Source: Anseranas semipalmata (Eukaryota > Chordata > Aves > Anseriformes > Anseranatidae). Taken from it: DNA of 64,000 bases. A program made the translations under genes and the position numbers. The notes under the pieces were generated by a model. The model was not told the DNA's origin, searched no databases, and was given only the letters and a program-made list of their open reading frames with translations. The stretch lies in NCBI GenBank assembly GCA_013399115.1, contig VXAA01004051.1:228023-292022 (forward strand), in the 5' to 3' direction. Of the stretch, positions 48,601 through 61,608 are shown piece by piece. The first letter of the stretch is position 1; every line of letters begins with the position of its first letter.

Positions 48601-51600
48601 GTGCCCTCAGTGTGTCCGGCACTTGGCGTGGGACAAAGTCTGTGGCAATGCAAGGCAACAGTGCTGATTTGGGCTTTCAAGAGGACTCATCCTCTCACTG
48701 CAGTCCTTCCTCTCTTGTGTGACCCAGTGGTGGGCAAGAAGGGCCACAGAGGGTTGGATGCTGGGGGTGTTGTGGTCAGGTATCACCACTGGTTTGTCAT
48801 GTCCCAGGTGTGGCCCCAGCGGCTGTTGTTGGGACCTGCTGGAGGTCTGGCTCCATCCCTGGGCAGGGGAGGGTGGGAAGCAGAGGAGCTCTGGCTTCAC
48901 CTCCTGTAGTCTTTGCTCAGTCCTCATCCCCACCTGAGCACAGTGAGGCAGACAAACACATGTCCACCCCCAAGGTTTGAAGCCCAGTCCCGCTGCCCTG
49001 CAGGTGCTGCTGCGGGAGTGATGCCCCAGGCTTCAAGAGATACGCAGCTCAGCCAACAGCTAGTTAGGAAAGGGGTTTAAACTAGTCATTGTTGGCTCCT
49101 GCTAAATGCTTCCTCCATGATTAGCACCAGAGGTGATTTTGATAGCAGGATTCATTGTCAAAATAGCTTATAAAACAATCCCATAAAACTGTGTAAATCT
49201 TGTGTTGATCTTACGTTTTACAAGGAGTCTTAAAGCCATATATCCCAGTGCCATTTACAAGGTTGTTGCAGGTGTGGGACCAGCCTCAGAAATATAGCTA
49301 CTACTTAAACTGTGTATTTTATGAGCCTGGGGAAACATCCGTTTGGACTGTAAAAGGAGCCTTCCAGCCCACTTGCTGCTTTGTGCGAGAGACTATGCCA
49401 TCGCCCATCAGATTTCAGTGCCTCCTGAGCCACAGCCAAGGTGCAGGGACAGGATTCCTTTGTCAACACACCTTAGCAAAGTTTTCCATTACATTGAACT
49501 TTGGCTTCAGGAGGAGCTGGGCTCCTCAAGCCCAGGTTTCTTTGTAGGCTACTGAGCACGTTCAGAGCGCTTGCTGCTTGCAGACGTGGGGCTGTTTTGC
49601 TATGGGCTGCAGTCATTCCTCTGGTGAAGCTTGCAGGCTATTTACTGGTGCTCTGGAGCGCAAGGAAATAGGTGGAAAAGGGAAGAATGAATAGCCCAAT
49701 CATGTAAATCACATGTCAGAAGGCATTTAAGTAGGCAAAATATACTGCAATTATGTAGTAGGTATTTAATAGGCATAAGCTGAGTCTGGTGGGGATAAAG
49801 GAAGAGCCAAATGAGATTTCTTCCCTTGAGTTAAAATTGATCAGGATTTTAACCCCACATTAACGCTCCCATCTGTAGCAGCCCCTGACATCCCATCTTT
49901 TATGCCCCCTGAGCTCTCCTCCAGCTCCCAGCACAACAGTCATGAGACTGTTCATATCTCGGGGACTGAGGTGATGTATGTGATGGTCCCAAACCATCAC
50001 ATACCCCTGCTTTGCAGGGTACATGGGCAACCAGCTGCCTCGCTGTGCTCCAGAGAACACTGCACTTCTCAGCTGGATACATGGGCTCCCCATTTATAAT
50101 CTGGGAGGCAGGGGGCTGCACTTGGGTTTGAGGCTCAGGGACTTTAGGTTTGGACAAGAATGTGTCCTTTGACCTTGGCCAAGCTGCTTATTGCTTCCCT
50201 TAAGGAGTGATGAGGCTTCTCCACCTCCATGTGACCTGGAAAGAGAAACATGGGTGAACTGCAAAGCAGTGCCACCACTGTGACATGGGACTACGGGCAA
50301 TCCTCTGCCCCAGGGACCCCACCTTCATCCTCCTCATCGGATGCCCAGCACCTCCCCTTCCCAGCGGATGTGTCTCAGCACCCTCTTATCTCCTGCTCGT
50401 ATTTTCTGTGTAAGACCAAATATTGACACTGTTCAGGAATGCCCCTTGGCTGTGGGCACATCTCCTAACCCTCAAGATAACCCTTGACCTCTCCCCTGAT
50501 CCCTGAAATGCACAAGATAAATGCAGGAAAGGGTCACAGCGACACACTTAAAAGATGTTTTACAACAATCGGAGGGTTAAGCCCAACATATGACTTCTGC
50601 TTTGCAACAGCTCATTCTGAAGGTTCTCAGAGACACAGAGATACAGATCAGTATCCTATCATCACCCCTCAAAGCTCTAATTCATGATGTCCCTCAGATT
50701 TAACAATAAGCAAAGAAAATCCCTCCCTATCTTCCTAAAATAAGCCTCCTAAAATAGCTTCCAGCTCCGGAATTTGACAGCATCATAAACCAGTATGGTG
50801 GCTGTGATTTGTGATGACGGAGAAAACACCAAGCTGCCTGCTCTGCCCCAGGAGCAGGGGCTCTGGTCACAGGCACTGAGCTGGTGCAGACTCCGGCATG
50901 AATCATCTCTTCAGCCGCCACAGCCAAATCTGGGAGATCAGGTGTCAAATGGTCCTGGAGAGCGTTTGGAGGGACTGGGATCATCTGCGGCTTACTCGTT
51001 TGTACCTGACATGCTGGATTTCTTTCCTAACCAGGTGTTGTTAAGATGCTGTCACGGCATAGTTAATAATACAGCATTATATCAAATGTTTTAAGTATTA
51101 AATTTAGTACAGTAATTAGCCATGATAATAAGTAATGTTAGAGTTGAATTTATGAAACCCCATTTTCTGAATCCCACTTGCATGTGGCTTCCCCAGGACT
51201 TGATAAAGTGCTGGGCTCATGCAACAACCCTTCCTCCAGCCAGGGCACTGATCTGGGGTCCCTCCCTCTCCCCTGGCTATTCATTTCCACCGAACACAAA
51301 GGAGTCTAATAGAGGACTACTCCACATGCAAACCTGGCTGAGACCTGCCTGAGTGATTAGGCAGGGCCTGATAGACAGATGTGGGCCGAGCATCACACAA
51401 CCCCGTTTCCTTTGGAAACCAGGCTAAAAATAGGGGACATGCAGTAGAAAACCAGACAGGAAGGCAGGAGCAGGTCTATCAATAGCCCCCCACTCCTGCC
51501 CTGTTTCCTGCCCATTAGTGTCTCTCGGCAGATGTCAGGTAACCTTTAGAAACCCTCCAAAGAAGCATTCATTTATCAGACATTTCTTAAATTGTGATAG

Positions 51601-51660
51601 AGGGAATTTGGACTCTATACATGTGTGAGCATCCCAGAAAACAATAACAACAACAAGAAC

Positions 51661-51674
51661 AAAAAAAAAAAAAA
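51661..51674. repeat. Poly-A tract
   Basis: Fourteen A preceded by AACAACAACAAG, forming an A-rich low-complexity stretch of about 35 bases. Confidence 0.9.
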
Positions 51675-54600
51675 CACAATCTCTTCTGAGTGCATTCATT
51701 GTATATCACAGAGACTTTTTGTTTCTATTCTTAATATGGCCACGGACCACCTGCTTACTTCATATTACATATTTAGCTAAACTACCATGTCACACTGATC
51801 CGCCTCCCCCTTCCCTTGGTGCTCCACGGCTCTGCCTGCAATCCCAAGTGAAACAGGGGAGAAAACATGCGCTTTAGCAGCAGTGGTCCTTCCAGGAATA
51901 GAAGTGCTTAAATTCTGGGTAAGACTATTTTGCTGTACATAAAAGCTTGTCAGCAAGACGTTAAAGATGGTGGGTAGGAGAATACTATACAGATTTCAGC
52001 ATGGTATGTCAGTATGTTCTTTCAGAGGTGAGAAAAAGGGTTTTCATGGGAATGATGGATCAGCCGCAGTGCCGGTGATGGTGTGTGATGCTCACTAGAT
52101 GGCGAAGGCTGCCTTCCTCCCTGCAGACCGGCCGCCCCGCAAAGCTCCGACAGAAGCAACTGGGGATGCTGCTGGGGATGGAGAAAAGGGCTTGGATCAC
52201 TGAGGGGACATGTAGGGGAGACATCTGGAGCCTGCTGAGTGCAAAGAGGAAGAGTGATATATTAAGGTTCAAATGGGGTCAAGGTTTTCCTTGAAGAGAT
52301 GGTGCCACATGTTTGAGGACCTCCCTCTTGAAATGGACATTTAGATGAGGTCCCAGCTACCAAGGGCTGATGAGGAGAGAGAGAGAGATAACCCTGTAAG
52401 TCTCTCCTGCAGATTTCCTCCAGCCTTCAGAAGTCTCTCTCTCTTTTCACCAGCAGAACCAATCTGACATACCCCATAGCTGTCCCCCAAATCTATCTAG
52501 GGAGGACACAGGATGATAGAGATGGTCTGTGACCATCCTGAGTGCCTGAAGTGCTCTTGGGGCAAAAGACAGCCTTTGGAGATGACAGCTATCTAACAGA
52601 GGTGCTCCGTGACAGCATCCGTGAGCCACAAGAAGTCTCAGTGCAAGATTCCTGCTGCTGTCATGAGCAGAGCCCAGCCCATGTAGGAAGCTTCATGCCA
52701 CCTTCACAGCACCCTTCCTCTGCTGTCCCAGGGGTGTTTGGCAGACACAGAACTGCAACAACATGGCCAAGAGAAGAGGAGTGTGGCAGAGCTTGATTTA
52801 ACTCCTTACACAGAGGTTGTAGATGCTAAAGCTGAAGAAATCTCAAGACTTGCTAGGTTGGGAGACTCAGCTGCCCCAGGGACCTGCAGTCCAGTCTCTC
52901 ATGCACAACTAAGGAGGCACACGAGAGGACAATGACCTATGCAGAGTACTTGGCTACAAGCCAAAAATATTATTTTAAAAAAAAAAGTGAGGTGAAGCTG
53001 TAAGCCAAGCAAGACTGTTTTGAAAGGGTTCATCTGCACCAGTGAGTCATAAAACAACACAGCAGCTATGAAAGTGAGTTAGAGGAGGGTAATTTCAGCC
53101 TTATTTTCAGCAGCTGCCAGCTCACGGCAATGTCCTGTTCTTGCAAGTCATCACTGTTTACAAGGCAAGTTTTGCACTATTGTAGTCGGTCTCTTACACA
53201 TCCTCAGCTATCTACAAACAGCTCCTCGCCCACAAGTGCCAATATTTCCAGTAACAGTGGCTTGAGAGGAGGAAGAAAGCCCTCCACCAGATGTCTATGT
53301 TGTCAGGTGAAGAACCACCTGAAACGAGCTCAGCACTGTTATTTCCAGGCTTCCCACCCGCACTGCTGGCTTTGCTTTGGCCACGGCCTGTCTGTAACTC
53401 AGCTCCCAAAAAGCCACATTTAGGCCTGAGCAGCATACACTTCCGGGCTATACTGGGCTGGAAAACCTCAGCTCAGCTGGTCTCCTGTCTCTCCCAGAGC
53501 AGATGAGCATGCAGCTGAAGTCTGCAGGCAGGGGCAGAATGTGTGCATGCCCTCACAGGCACCCTGCTCCGGCATGGGTGCAGGGTTCATGGAAAGGCAG
53601 GGAGTACAGAACCAGCGGATGCCAGCTGAGGCAGCACAAGTGTAGATCTACAGCGTGGAGCATCACCCGTCACTCCCCATGAGATGCCCTTGCGAGGGTG
53701 AGAGCCCGTCCACACAAACTTCTCAGCAGCAGCACCAGCAAGCCCACACCTGAGCCCACAAAGACGTGCTAACACACGCGACTAGTGATGTCTGCAATAT
53801 ATGCCCAGACATGAACACAAAGGACAACCAACAGGTCTTTTGAACATTGCTCACAGCCATTTGGCACAGAACTAGCCCTGAGGGTAATGTTTAGCCTGAT
53901 ATTTTTCATTGTTTCCAGGATCCATTATACCCCAGACTACATCATCTGCAGAATAATGCAAGCATTCTGCTATTCAGAAACCCAAGGCTGTTCCTTCCCA
54001 TCTCACTGGGATATGGAAATACCTGGAAGGTGGTACTGACATTTTTCCTGAAGCTCTTTTCTATTTAACAGAAGGAGAGTCACGTTGCTGAGAGACCCCC
54101 TAGTAACAGGAAGCAGTTGTCCGGTTTAAAGAACCAGCTAGAAAGCAAACAGCTTTGCCTCCTTTTTAAAGCCCCTCAGGACAATATTTACCTTTCTAAA
54201 ATATCATTGTGCCACGGCTTTGGGACTTTGCTTGACAAACTTGGGGGTCTCTGAGCAGTTCAAAGTGGGCTTGACCTATAGCTGAGCATGGAAAACAGGA
54301 ACTGCATATAAATAACTAAATTACAGAGAGATCAATTCTCAGTCAACTCATTAGCAATGCCCAGCGTCTTTAAGTGATAACTCCAGTCTCTAAGACCTTT
54401 ACGTAATTACTTGCACAAGGCACATTTTACCCTTTGGTTCGCAAGTTTCATAAATGAAGGTTAAGTTTACTTAACCACCCAGGATTTACCAGCCATGTTA
54501 AAGCATAAAATGTGCATGCTGCCAGGTGTCTCTGCAGAAACTGCCTTGTTGATTCAGAGACTCCAAGGTTAAATGGTGGCTCCTGAGTCCAAGTTAGCTT

Positions 54601-54919
54601 CCCACCAGGGAACAGCAGGATCTGCACTGCAACATTGTACCACAGTTCAGCTGAAGTTGATTTAACAAGGCTTGGAGTTAAGATAGCAGTGATTGCAAAA
54701 ACCTGAATGGAAATCAGGGTTTTGCTGTACATCGCACCTGTAACAGGGATCTTGAGTATGTCACATTATAGTCTGTTACTGAAAGATGCATTTATGCATT
54801 TTTGCCTAGCTGGATAACCCATTTCTATCCTCCATCTGCCTATACTATTCGCACACATGCACATCTATAGGATGCATGTTTATGTAGCCCGCATATATCT
54901 TACTCCACACAGTCCATAC

Positions 54920-54951
54920 AAATTCTCAGCTGATGTAAAGCAGCACAGTCA
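54920..54951 (+). repeat. Fragment of an old amniote interspersed repeat (type A)
   Basis: 'aattctcagctgatgtaaag' followed by 'cagcacagtc' matches the phrase 'attctcagctggtgtaaat' plus 'cagcacagctccactgaa', which I recognise from many bird, turtle and crocodilian sequences. A second, longer copy lies at 58018-58070. I cannot give the database family name. Confidence 0.4.
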
Positions 54952-56574
54952 GACAGGTCATATTAGCCAAGGATGGATTTTGCGTTTTCTGTGTGCTGGG
55001 TTTGTACCTATGTGTTTGATCAACACTTTCCTGAGAGCATTTTGGGTGTCCTGGTTGTAATCTCCTCCTTGCACACACATTCAGATTAGTTAAGTTTTTT
55101 AGCCACTTTTGGATCACCCAATGGTTCCCGACAGAGGAAGGATCGGTGTACCTGCTCTCACTGCCTTCCAATGGAGTGACATAGACCACCCCAGTCAAAA
55201 GTTTGGTTCTTGTGGCTTTCAGCCATACCATAACTGATCTGTCACTCAGAGCAACTCACTGGTGTTCTGACAACCCCTTTATCACCCTCTGATCCTGGGG
55301 AAAGTGCACAAAAGCCTATGGTAATGTAACCTGCCACTCCTTTTTACCCTGACAAAACAGTGACTTACACTCAGTCAGCCTCACAGCAGGAGAAAGCTCA
55401 GTTTTCCTCCTTCCACAAACCTACAGAGAAGGTTCAGGCAGCTGAACCAGCAAAACATTAACTTAATTGTATTCTGTTCAAATTCCCACTGCTATCCTCT
55501 TTTTTTTCTAGAGACCAAAAGAAGATCAGTGAACAAGGGTTGTTTCACTGTGATTACCCACAAGGTTGACTGTACAGGGAGGCTGACAATCCTAATGCTC
55601 CTGTGTACCCAGAGTTATGTCTAAAACTTTATGCATTAGACATCTGATGGCAACAACATCCACTCATTGGATGTTGGAATATCACAGAGAAATTCATATA
55701 CACCCAGTAATTCCTACCAACAAAACACGAGAGTTCTACTGGATGTTATTTCTACTTCCACTTTCCCCAAACCTCATGGAGTTGCAGAGTTACCGCTAAA
55801 AGAGGACCTCTATCTCCAGGTTTCGAAATAAAGCCGATAGATGGCCACTAAAACAAAACAGATAGATGGCCACCAAGCACTGGCTGAAACTTCTCATGGT
55901 CAAGGAGTAGAGTCCAAATGATTTTGATTCAGCTGTAAAACTTGGCCTTGTGACATAACTAGGACTATAAACTGTTCCCAGGTGCTGCCTAAGTTATTTG
56001 GAAAGGCAGGTTTTAAGCCATGATGCAACTGAGTAGTGAGCAGACTGCTGATGTGGAAATGTAATCTCTGCTCAGACTGCCAACGTGGGATTGGCACTGT
56101 AGGTGTCAGTGCACATGAGAAAATGTCTTCAACCAGTTCTATCTACATCACCATTAGTCCTGAATTGAAGTGTGAGTCAGTCCCATTCTACTGAAATTTC
56201 CTTGCAGTGGGCCTAGAGGCAGAGTTTGAGCTGACACACAGCAATGTGAACTGGTAATAAATATAGAACGGTCTTGTTGCATGCACACCAATAAAGTGGC
56301 CAATACCCTTTTTACATATTTAACACTATATTTAATAATTTATAATCGTTTCGATTAATGTGATTAGAACCACTGATGAAACGCATTACTCCTATCTGAA
56401 CAGGATTATAACATCTCACTACCACTGATTAACCACATTTATCAATGTAAACTTGATAAATGGTGGGCAGTTATCTAGGAGCTGAACTTCCAATGCAGTC
56501 AATGGGACAGGTCAGAACTTCCACCCTCTACATTTCTGGGTGTTTCTGTGCTTAACGTTGTTTCTGAGGGACTG

Positions 56575-56715
56575 TTGGTGCAGCCATCATGGTCTAGAGG
56601 TACAAACAAGGCAACGTTTGCAAGGGAAGGTAATATCTTTCATTAGAACACACATGGTTGGAAAAGGTAGATCAAGCTTTAAAGCATGAGCCCTTCTTCA
56701 AGTCTTCCATAATTA
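56575..56715 (+). repeat. Old amniote interspersed repeat (type B) fragment
   Basis: The order of 'ggtgcagccatcatggtcta', 'aaggtaatatctttcattag', 'aacacacatggttgg' and 'gagcccttcttcaagtctt' follows a dispersed sauropsid repeat. In its better preserved copies, 'gtgatatctttcattggacc' is followed by 'aacttctgttgg' and 'agctcttcttcaggtct'. The resemblance covers about 140 bases with many substitutions. I do not know the Repbase name. Confidence 0.5.
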
Positions 56716-57353
56716 AAAACCTCTGACCATTCTTCTTGCAAATCAAGTGCAATTTTAAAGGCAGGATGGAAGTGGTGCTGCAAAGATTTCGTGAAGGGCT
56801 TAACACAATAGACTATACATTGCAATAACTAACTGTTAGTTTTGGGGAAATAGCTCAGCCTCTGATCTGGCATTTTAGCAGCTAAGAGCTCTGGCTAACA
56901 GATCCCTCTCTGAATTACTCTCTCGAAGCCTTATCAAAAGGAAATGGAGGCTTTTGAAATCACTAGCATCTCTGGAAGACTGGTTTATCAAATTTCCCCC
57001 AGTTCAAGCAGAAAACCTCTGTTTTCCTTTGCTCTTTAACCTCTTATTTTAAATGTCATTTTACTTTGAACTGTCAAAAGAGGCAGCGAGGGAAGCAGCT
57101 AGCTTACCATCAGATGGAGGTGAAAACTGAAACTTTACCCGTCCTTAGTGAGCTTATCCACATATCAATGGCATGCTACACCAGTGTGTTTATTTTTATG
57201 ACTAGAGCATATCCCTTAACCTCAAGGATCTGAACATTTCTCTGGAATGTACAGACGTTTCGTATCATTTATTTCCCAGTGGCCTTTCCCCACACCAGCT
57301 ACACACATGCATACATAAACACACTTCTATTCACATTCTCTTGATCATACTGG

Positions 57354-57406
57354 CATACACAACCAGACATCAGCTTTATGCATACACAACCAGACATCAG
57401 CTTTAT
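57354..57406. repeat. 27-bp tandem duplication
   Basis: Two adjacent copies of a 27-base unit starting CATACACAACCAGACATCAG. The second differs only at its very end and runs into a (CA)n stretch. Confidence 0.95.
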
Positions 57407-58017
57407 ACACACACACATTCCTATCCATAGCATCAGTCTTATCTAGCCCTCTGTGTAAAATAATTGTACACATTCCTGTATTTAGATGTAGACATTTACA
57501 ATCTATATTGGAACATAAATGGGTATTATTTGTGCTGCATTTATTTATACAAGCGTACATGCACATATATGTACCCAAACATTTGTGTGAAAATGTACGT
57601 ATATGAAAAACCAAGATTGCAAAGGGCACTTACATACACATGCCACTGAGTCCCATGGCTGCTCAGGACCTTGCTGGATTGCTTCTGTAACCAAAGGAGA
57701 GCATTTGGATGGGATCCAAACAACTTCCATCAGCTGAACATTTCAATTTCATTTACCTCTGTCTTTGTGTCAATTTTAAGGGGAGAACTACCTCCTAGAG
57801 TAATGACCAAAATAACAGACCAGATTCCCCCTCAGAAGCCCAATAGCAATTAGGATTCTGTGAAGTTCCTGCAGCATTGCTCTGGTATAACTATGTCCCC
57901 TTGCCATATTGACTCGGAATCTAATGAGATATTACCAAGCACTGAGGCTGCACTCAAGCTCTGATATAAGCAGCCAGCTGAGGATTGGAATCTTTTATCA
58001 GTTTGTGCTACTTACTG

Positions 58018-58070
58018 TGGGCCAGGGTCTTCAGCTAGTGTAAATCAGCACAACTCCACTGAGGCCATGA
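58018..58070 (+). repeat. Fragment of an old amniote interspersed repeat (type A), second copy
   Basis: 'gggccagggtcttcagctag' followed by 'tgtaaatcagcacaactcc' and 'actgagg' matches the same phrase as 54920-54951 and extends further at both ends. Intact family members are often palindromic, but I do not find a convincing second arm here. Confidence 0.5.
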
Positions 58071-58413
58071 AAAATGAGGTGCGTAAGTTAAGCATCTGTC
58101 TCAATGGCTGATGTTTATCTTTGCTCCCATGGCCTCAATTGCACTTAAGACGAATGTAAACCCATGAAAAAGGAGTTTAATGGGACAAAGGTTTTCTACT
58201 GATCATCTACATGCAGCTGAATTTTACTCCATTTGATTGCTAAACCAAGTTTAACAGATACGCATGTTACAAATAATCTGTCATGCTCTTAGGCGCGTTC
58301 CACCCCAGGCCACAAAATGTTCACAGTAATTGAAATATACAGCCAAATTCCAAGCTAGCATAAATCTCCAATGATGTCAAGTCGTATGGAAATCCATATG
58401 ATTTGAGGGCTGT

Positions 58414-58430
58414 AAAAAAAAAAAAAAAAA
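58414..58430. repeat. Poly-A tract
   Basis: Seventeen A, about 40 bases before the old CR1 fragment. Confidence 0.95.
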
Positions 58431-58449
58431 GAACATGCCTTCTAGTAAG

Positions 58450-58745
58450 AGACTTACGCAGCTCAATCTGATTAGTCTATCGCAAAGAAGATTAAGAGGT
58501 GACTTCACTAGGATGTCCAAGTACAGCTGGAAAAAGAAAATACCAGGTACAGAATGGTCTTTAATCTAGCTGAGAAATGCCTACTGAGATTTGATGCTTG
58601 GAAGTAAATGCCAGACAAATTTGAATAAGCGATAAAGCATAGATTTTTTTTAACATGGAGACATTGATCAAAGGATAGGGTGGACTCCATCACTGAAAGT
58701 CTTCAGACCAAGGTCAGATGCTTTTCTTCACAAGATACTTTTGAC
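58450..58745 (+). mobile_element. Ancient degraded CR1 LINE 3' fragment
   Basis: Successive segments match the end of old CR1 elements: 'gcaaagaagattaagaggtg' + 'acttcacta', a 'tctttaatctagctgag' block, 'gatgcttggaagtaaatgcc' + 'agacaaatt', 'aacatggagacattgatc', and 'ggactccatcactgaaagtc' + 'ttcagaccaaggtcagatg'. These follow the family order 'agaaggttaagaggtgactt', 'ggctggaagttgaagctag', 'ccatcactgacaatttttaa'. About 300 bases are recognisable, with substitutions throughout and no coding capacity left. Recognition is by eye. The retained order over 300 bases makes chance unlikely. Confidence 0.65.
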
Positions 58746-58865
58746 TAGCATAACTAGTGGGGTTCAACATAACAGTAATAATATCAGTTGTTTCAACCTG
58801 AAATCATCTAAGGGGCTGTGACTATTTATGAGAGCTAATCAATTAAGATTGAGAAGAGCCACTGT

Positions 58866-58927
58866 ATCGATAGTATTGATAGGATTAAGTTTACTTATCG
58901 ATAGTATCGATAGGATTAAGTTTACTA
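58866..58927. repeat. 31-bp tandem duplication with TATCGATA cores
   Basis: Two head-to-tail copies of a 31-base unit beginning ATCGATAGTA and ending in GGATTAAGTTTACT. They differ at one or two positions. Each copy starts with an ATCGAT palindrome, and TATCGATA words occur repeatedly. Confidence 0.95.
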
Positions 58928-61419
58928 CAGATTGATTTAACTTCCTCTTGAAAATGCTTGCGGGGCTGCTAAGTAAAAAAATAGAGCACAAACCTCTGAG
59001 CCTGATAAAATAGAGAACAGGAGGCCAAATTAATGATCCCTTATCTTCATAATTACTTATTTATTTTAAAGCCTGGTCAGTTGGTTCCTGAAGTCACATC
59101 AGTTTTAGAGCTACAAAACTGAATTTTGTTAATTTCCTTTCAATTATAATGCAGGAAAAGAGACGAGCACTCTCAAACCTGAAAGAAGAAATATTGCTTA
59201 TCACACAAAAAGAAATCTGAATCCCACTCAATGTTCTCTATCTTGCTAGAACTGTATTCCTCTGTAGCAAAATCATTGGTTTTCAATGGATCCCAACCGC
59301 CAAGTGCTGTGGTTGCTCCGAGTTAGAGCATTTATCCTAAGAAAGGCCCAGGTGCCAAGTTCATTTTAAAAAAAGTTTCCAAAAAATGTCTTTGCACCAT
59401 CTGTTCTCTAGCAGTGGTGCATTCCTCAGGCCACGATGTCATCAGCTTCTCATTATTATTCTTAACGGTTCTTCTAAGTCAATCAAAATCAAAGACAGAA
59501 CAACAAATTTGGGGTGTTTGTGCTCTGTTTGCACGCTATATTGTGCAGGAGGTACATACGGTTATTTGGTTATTTCCATCCATGGCTCTTTGGCAGCAGA
59601 GCTTGAAGTCAGAACCCTGGCTTGTCAAGTAGATTATGATTATATATTATAGATGAAAATCTAAAATTGGGATGGGGTGGGAGTGAAACCAGCTCACTCC
59701 AGGCAGCCTTCTAATTTGAGTCATCGATTCAAATCCCACCCAGAAACCATGGTGCAATGCAGGATCCCTGAGTCTCTTGGGAACCGGTCCCATCCTTTCA
59801 CTGAAGTCAGTGGGATGCTTTGCTGTGACTCTGCTGGAAGTTTGGGAAGGTTTTGAGCCAGGGAAGTCCCAATCCAGGACACACACTCATCCCTTGCAGT
59901 TCATTTTGAGGGGCACTTTGAAGCAGAACGGGGGACTGCTGGTGCAGGGACCATCCATCGGCTGACTGCATTTTTGGGAGTGGTGATACCTGCAAAGGAA
60001 GAAAAGGTTGAGGGAAGCCATGTTCCAGATGCAGAAATAAAACACACTTCCCAGCAGCAAAGCCCAGAAGTCCAGCCCTCACGAACACATTATTGGCTTC
60101 CCAGTGGCTCTGCTCAGCTAACAGCTGTGTGACTAGCTGCTGCTTTATCCGGCCACACTCCTTAACAGTGATTTAGGAAATAAACCTGTGAAGACTGGGA
60201 TTAAGCAGCCAGAGTGGAGGTGCGGGGCATTTCCCTGGGATTAGTAGCTGCCTAAGGGGTTGCCTGGTGGCACTTCGATGCCAGATAAGGCTCAGCAGTA
60301 CTGCTAGGGCTGGAGGGAGGCACGAGCCAAACTGCAGCTGTGGGAAGTGCCACTGCCCTAGGAAAAGACCCAGCCCCTGAGGACATTTTTGTGGCATTCA
60401 CTGGCCCATAGTTGTGACAAATGTTGTTGGATAAAGCCATGACAAGGGGCCTGATGGAGCATGCTTCTGGTGCCAAAACTGACCCCAGCCCTATCTGACA
60501 TGCCAACCAGCACATCGCTCCCGCTTCAGTGAGCTGTGACCGAAGGTGACCAAATCACGTGAGATCTCTGCTCTCCAAGAGGGTCACTAACCTGCAAAGT
60601 AATATCTGATGGTAAAATGGCTAAAGCAGTATTTTGGCCTCAGATGAGGCTATATCATGCCAGAATATTAATGATGTTATTCTAACATGGCCACCAAGTC
60701 ATCTTGCCTCCATAGAGATTCCCCATCCTTGTAGAGCAAAATCTTGAGCATGTCCAGGCAGCAGCCAGAACCCCAGGCTGGAAACAAGAAACTATTCCTC
60801 AGTTGTGGCTGCTCTATGGCCTTGGGTGTTTTCCCCCTGAAAAGAAGTGTGGGAAAAATGAGGGGCAATTAATACAGAATAGGTGTGCACATTTTTCCCT
60901 ATCAAGCTCAAGCCCAAAGTAGCAGGGTTTCTCCACCATATAGTGCTACAAAGCAGAAGCAGATAGAAATCACTTCAGAGCAGAGATCATGGTCTGCACT
61001 TGGCAAATAGGAGATCTCCAAACACTTAGATGACAATTTGGAGGATAAATCAGGCTTCATGATCCTACTCTTTGAGCCCTTAAATGACTGGAAGGTAGTA
61101 ATCCAACAAGTGTTTTTATCACAAACCCCATATTCCTGAGCCCATCAGACAGATAAGCATTGAATACTTTACAGTGTGTAGCTGAACACAACCCTTTGAG
61201 GGATCACTACATGGCAGAAAATTACTTAAAGAGTTTGTGAACCTACAGCAAGGTGCTGTACAAACCCATCACAAACCCTATTTTGGGGAGATACAAGTCC
61301 AAGTCAAAGGTTTGCAAACTGTCTGGTTCCCTCCCCTCTCTCCCACCAGTTTGTTTCTGATTATTTTGCACAGGGATCACAAGGGAAAATAAATATGCTT
61401 CATTTCACGAGAGAGGGGG

Positions 61420-61434
61420 AAAAAAAAAAAAAAA
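61420..61434. repeat. Poly-A tract
   Basis: Fifteen A following GAGAGAGGGGG. Confidence 0.9.
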
Positions 61435-61592
61435 GCCATGCTTGATGGTACTTTAAAGAAACTTTTTTCTTTCCTTTCAAAAACAACAATTCAAGTAAAT
61501 TAATAGGTCCAGTCTGATGAGTATGAGTCACTTTTGGTACAAACTAACCACAAAAGCTGGAAATCTGTTTTTAAATTTAGAGGAGAAGGCAG

Positions 61593-61608
61593 AAAAAAAA
61601 AAAAAAAA
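61593..61608. repeat. Poly-A tract
   Basis: Sixteen A in AT-rich intergenic sequence. Confidence 0.9.

Larger units (their letters stand above)
43091..54919. other. Intergenic gene desert, second part
   Basis: I see no supported gene. GC-richer patches with overlapping spurious ORFs lie at 46.0-46.6, 47.8-50.4 and 52.1-53.8 kb. AT-rich, possibly conserved-looking sequence lies at 43.2-43.9, 44.0-45.3 and 47.1-47.5 kb. A short stretch at 46690-46725 ('ttgtaaagcgctttagagg') resembles a common old amniote repeat word. Everything else is unassigned. Confidence 0.55.
54952..58449. other. Intergenic sequence with scattered old repeats
   Basis: No gene was recognised. Besides the repeats listed separately (56575-56715, 57354-57406, 58018-58070), there is a 13-base repeat of GATAGATGGCCAC at about 55837 and 55860. 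AT-rich sequence at 56.2-56.5 kb could be constrained but shows no diagnostic motif. Confidence 0.5.

Noticed and set aside
59720..59745. tRNA box B-like word (GATTCAAATCCCACCC)
   Set aside because: No box A at the right distance and no cloverleaf. At most it is a trace of a tRNA-derived SINE.
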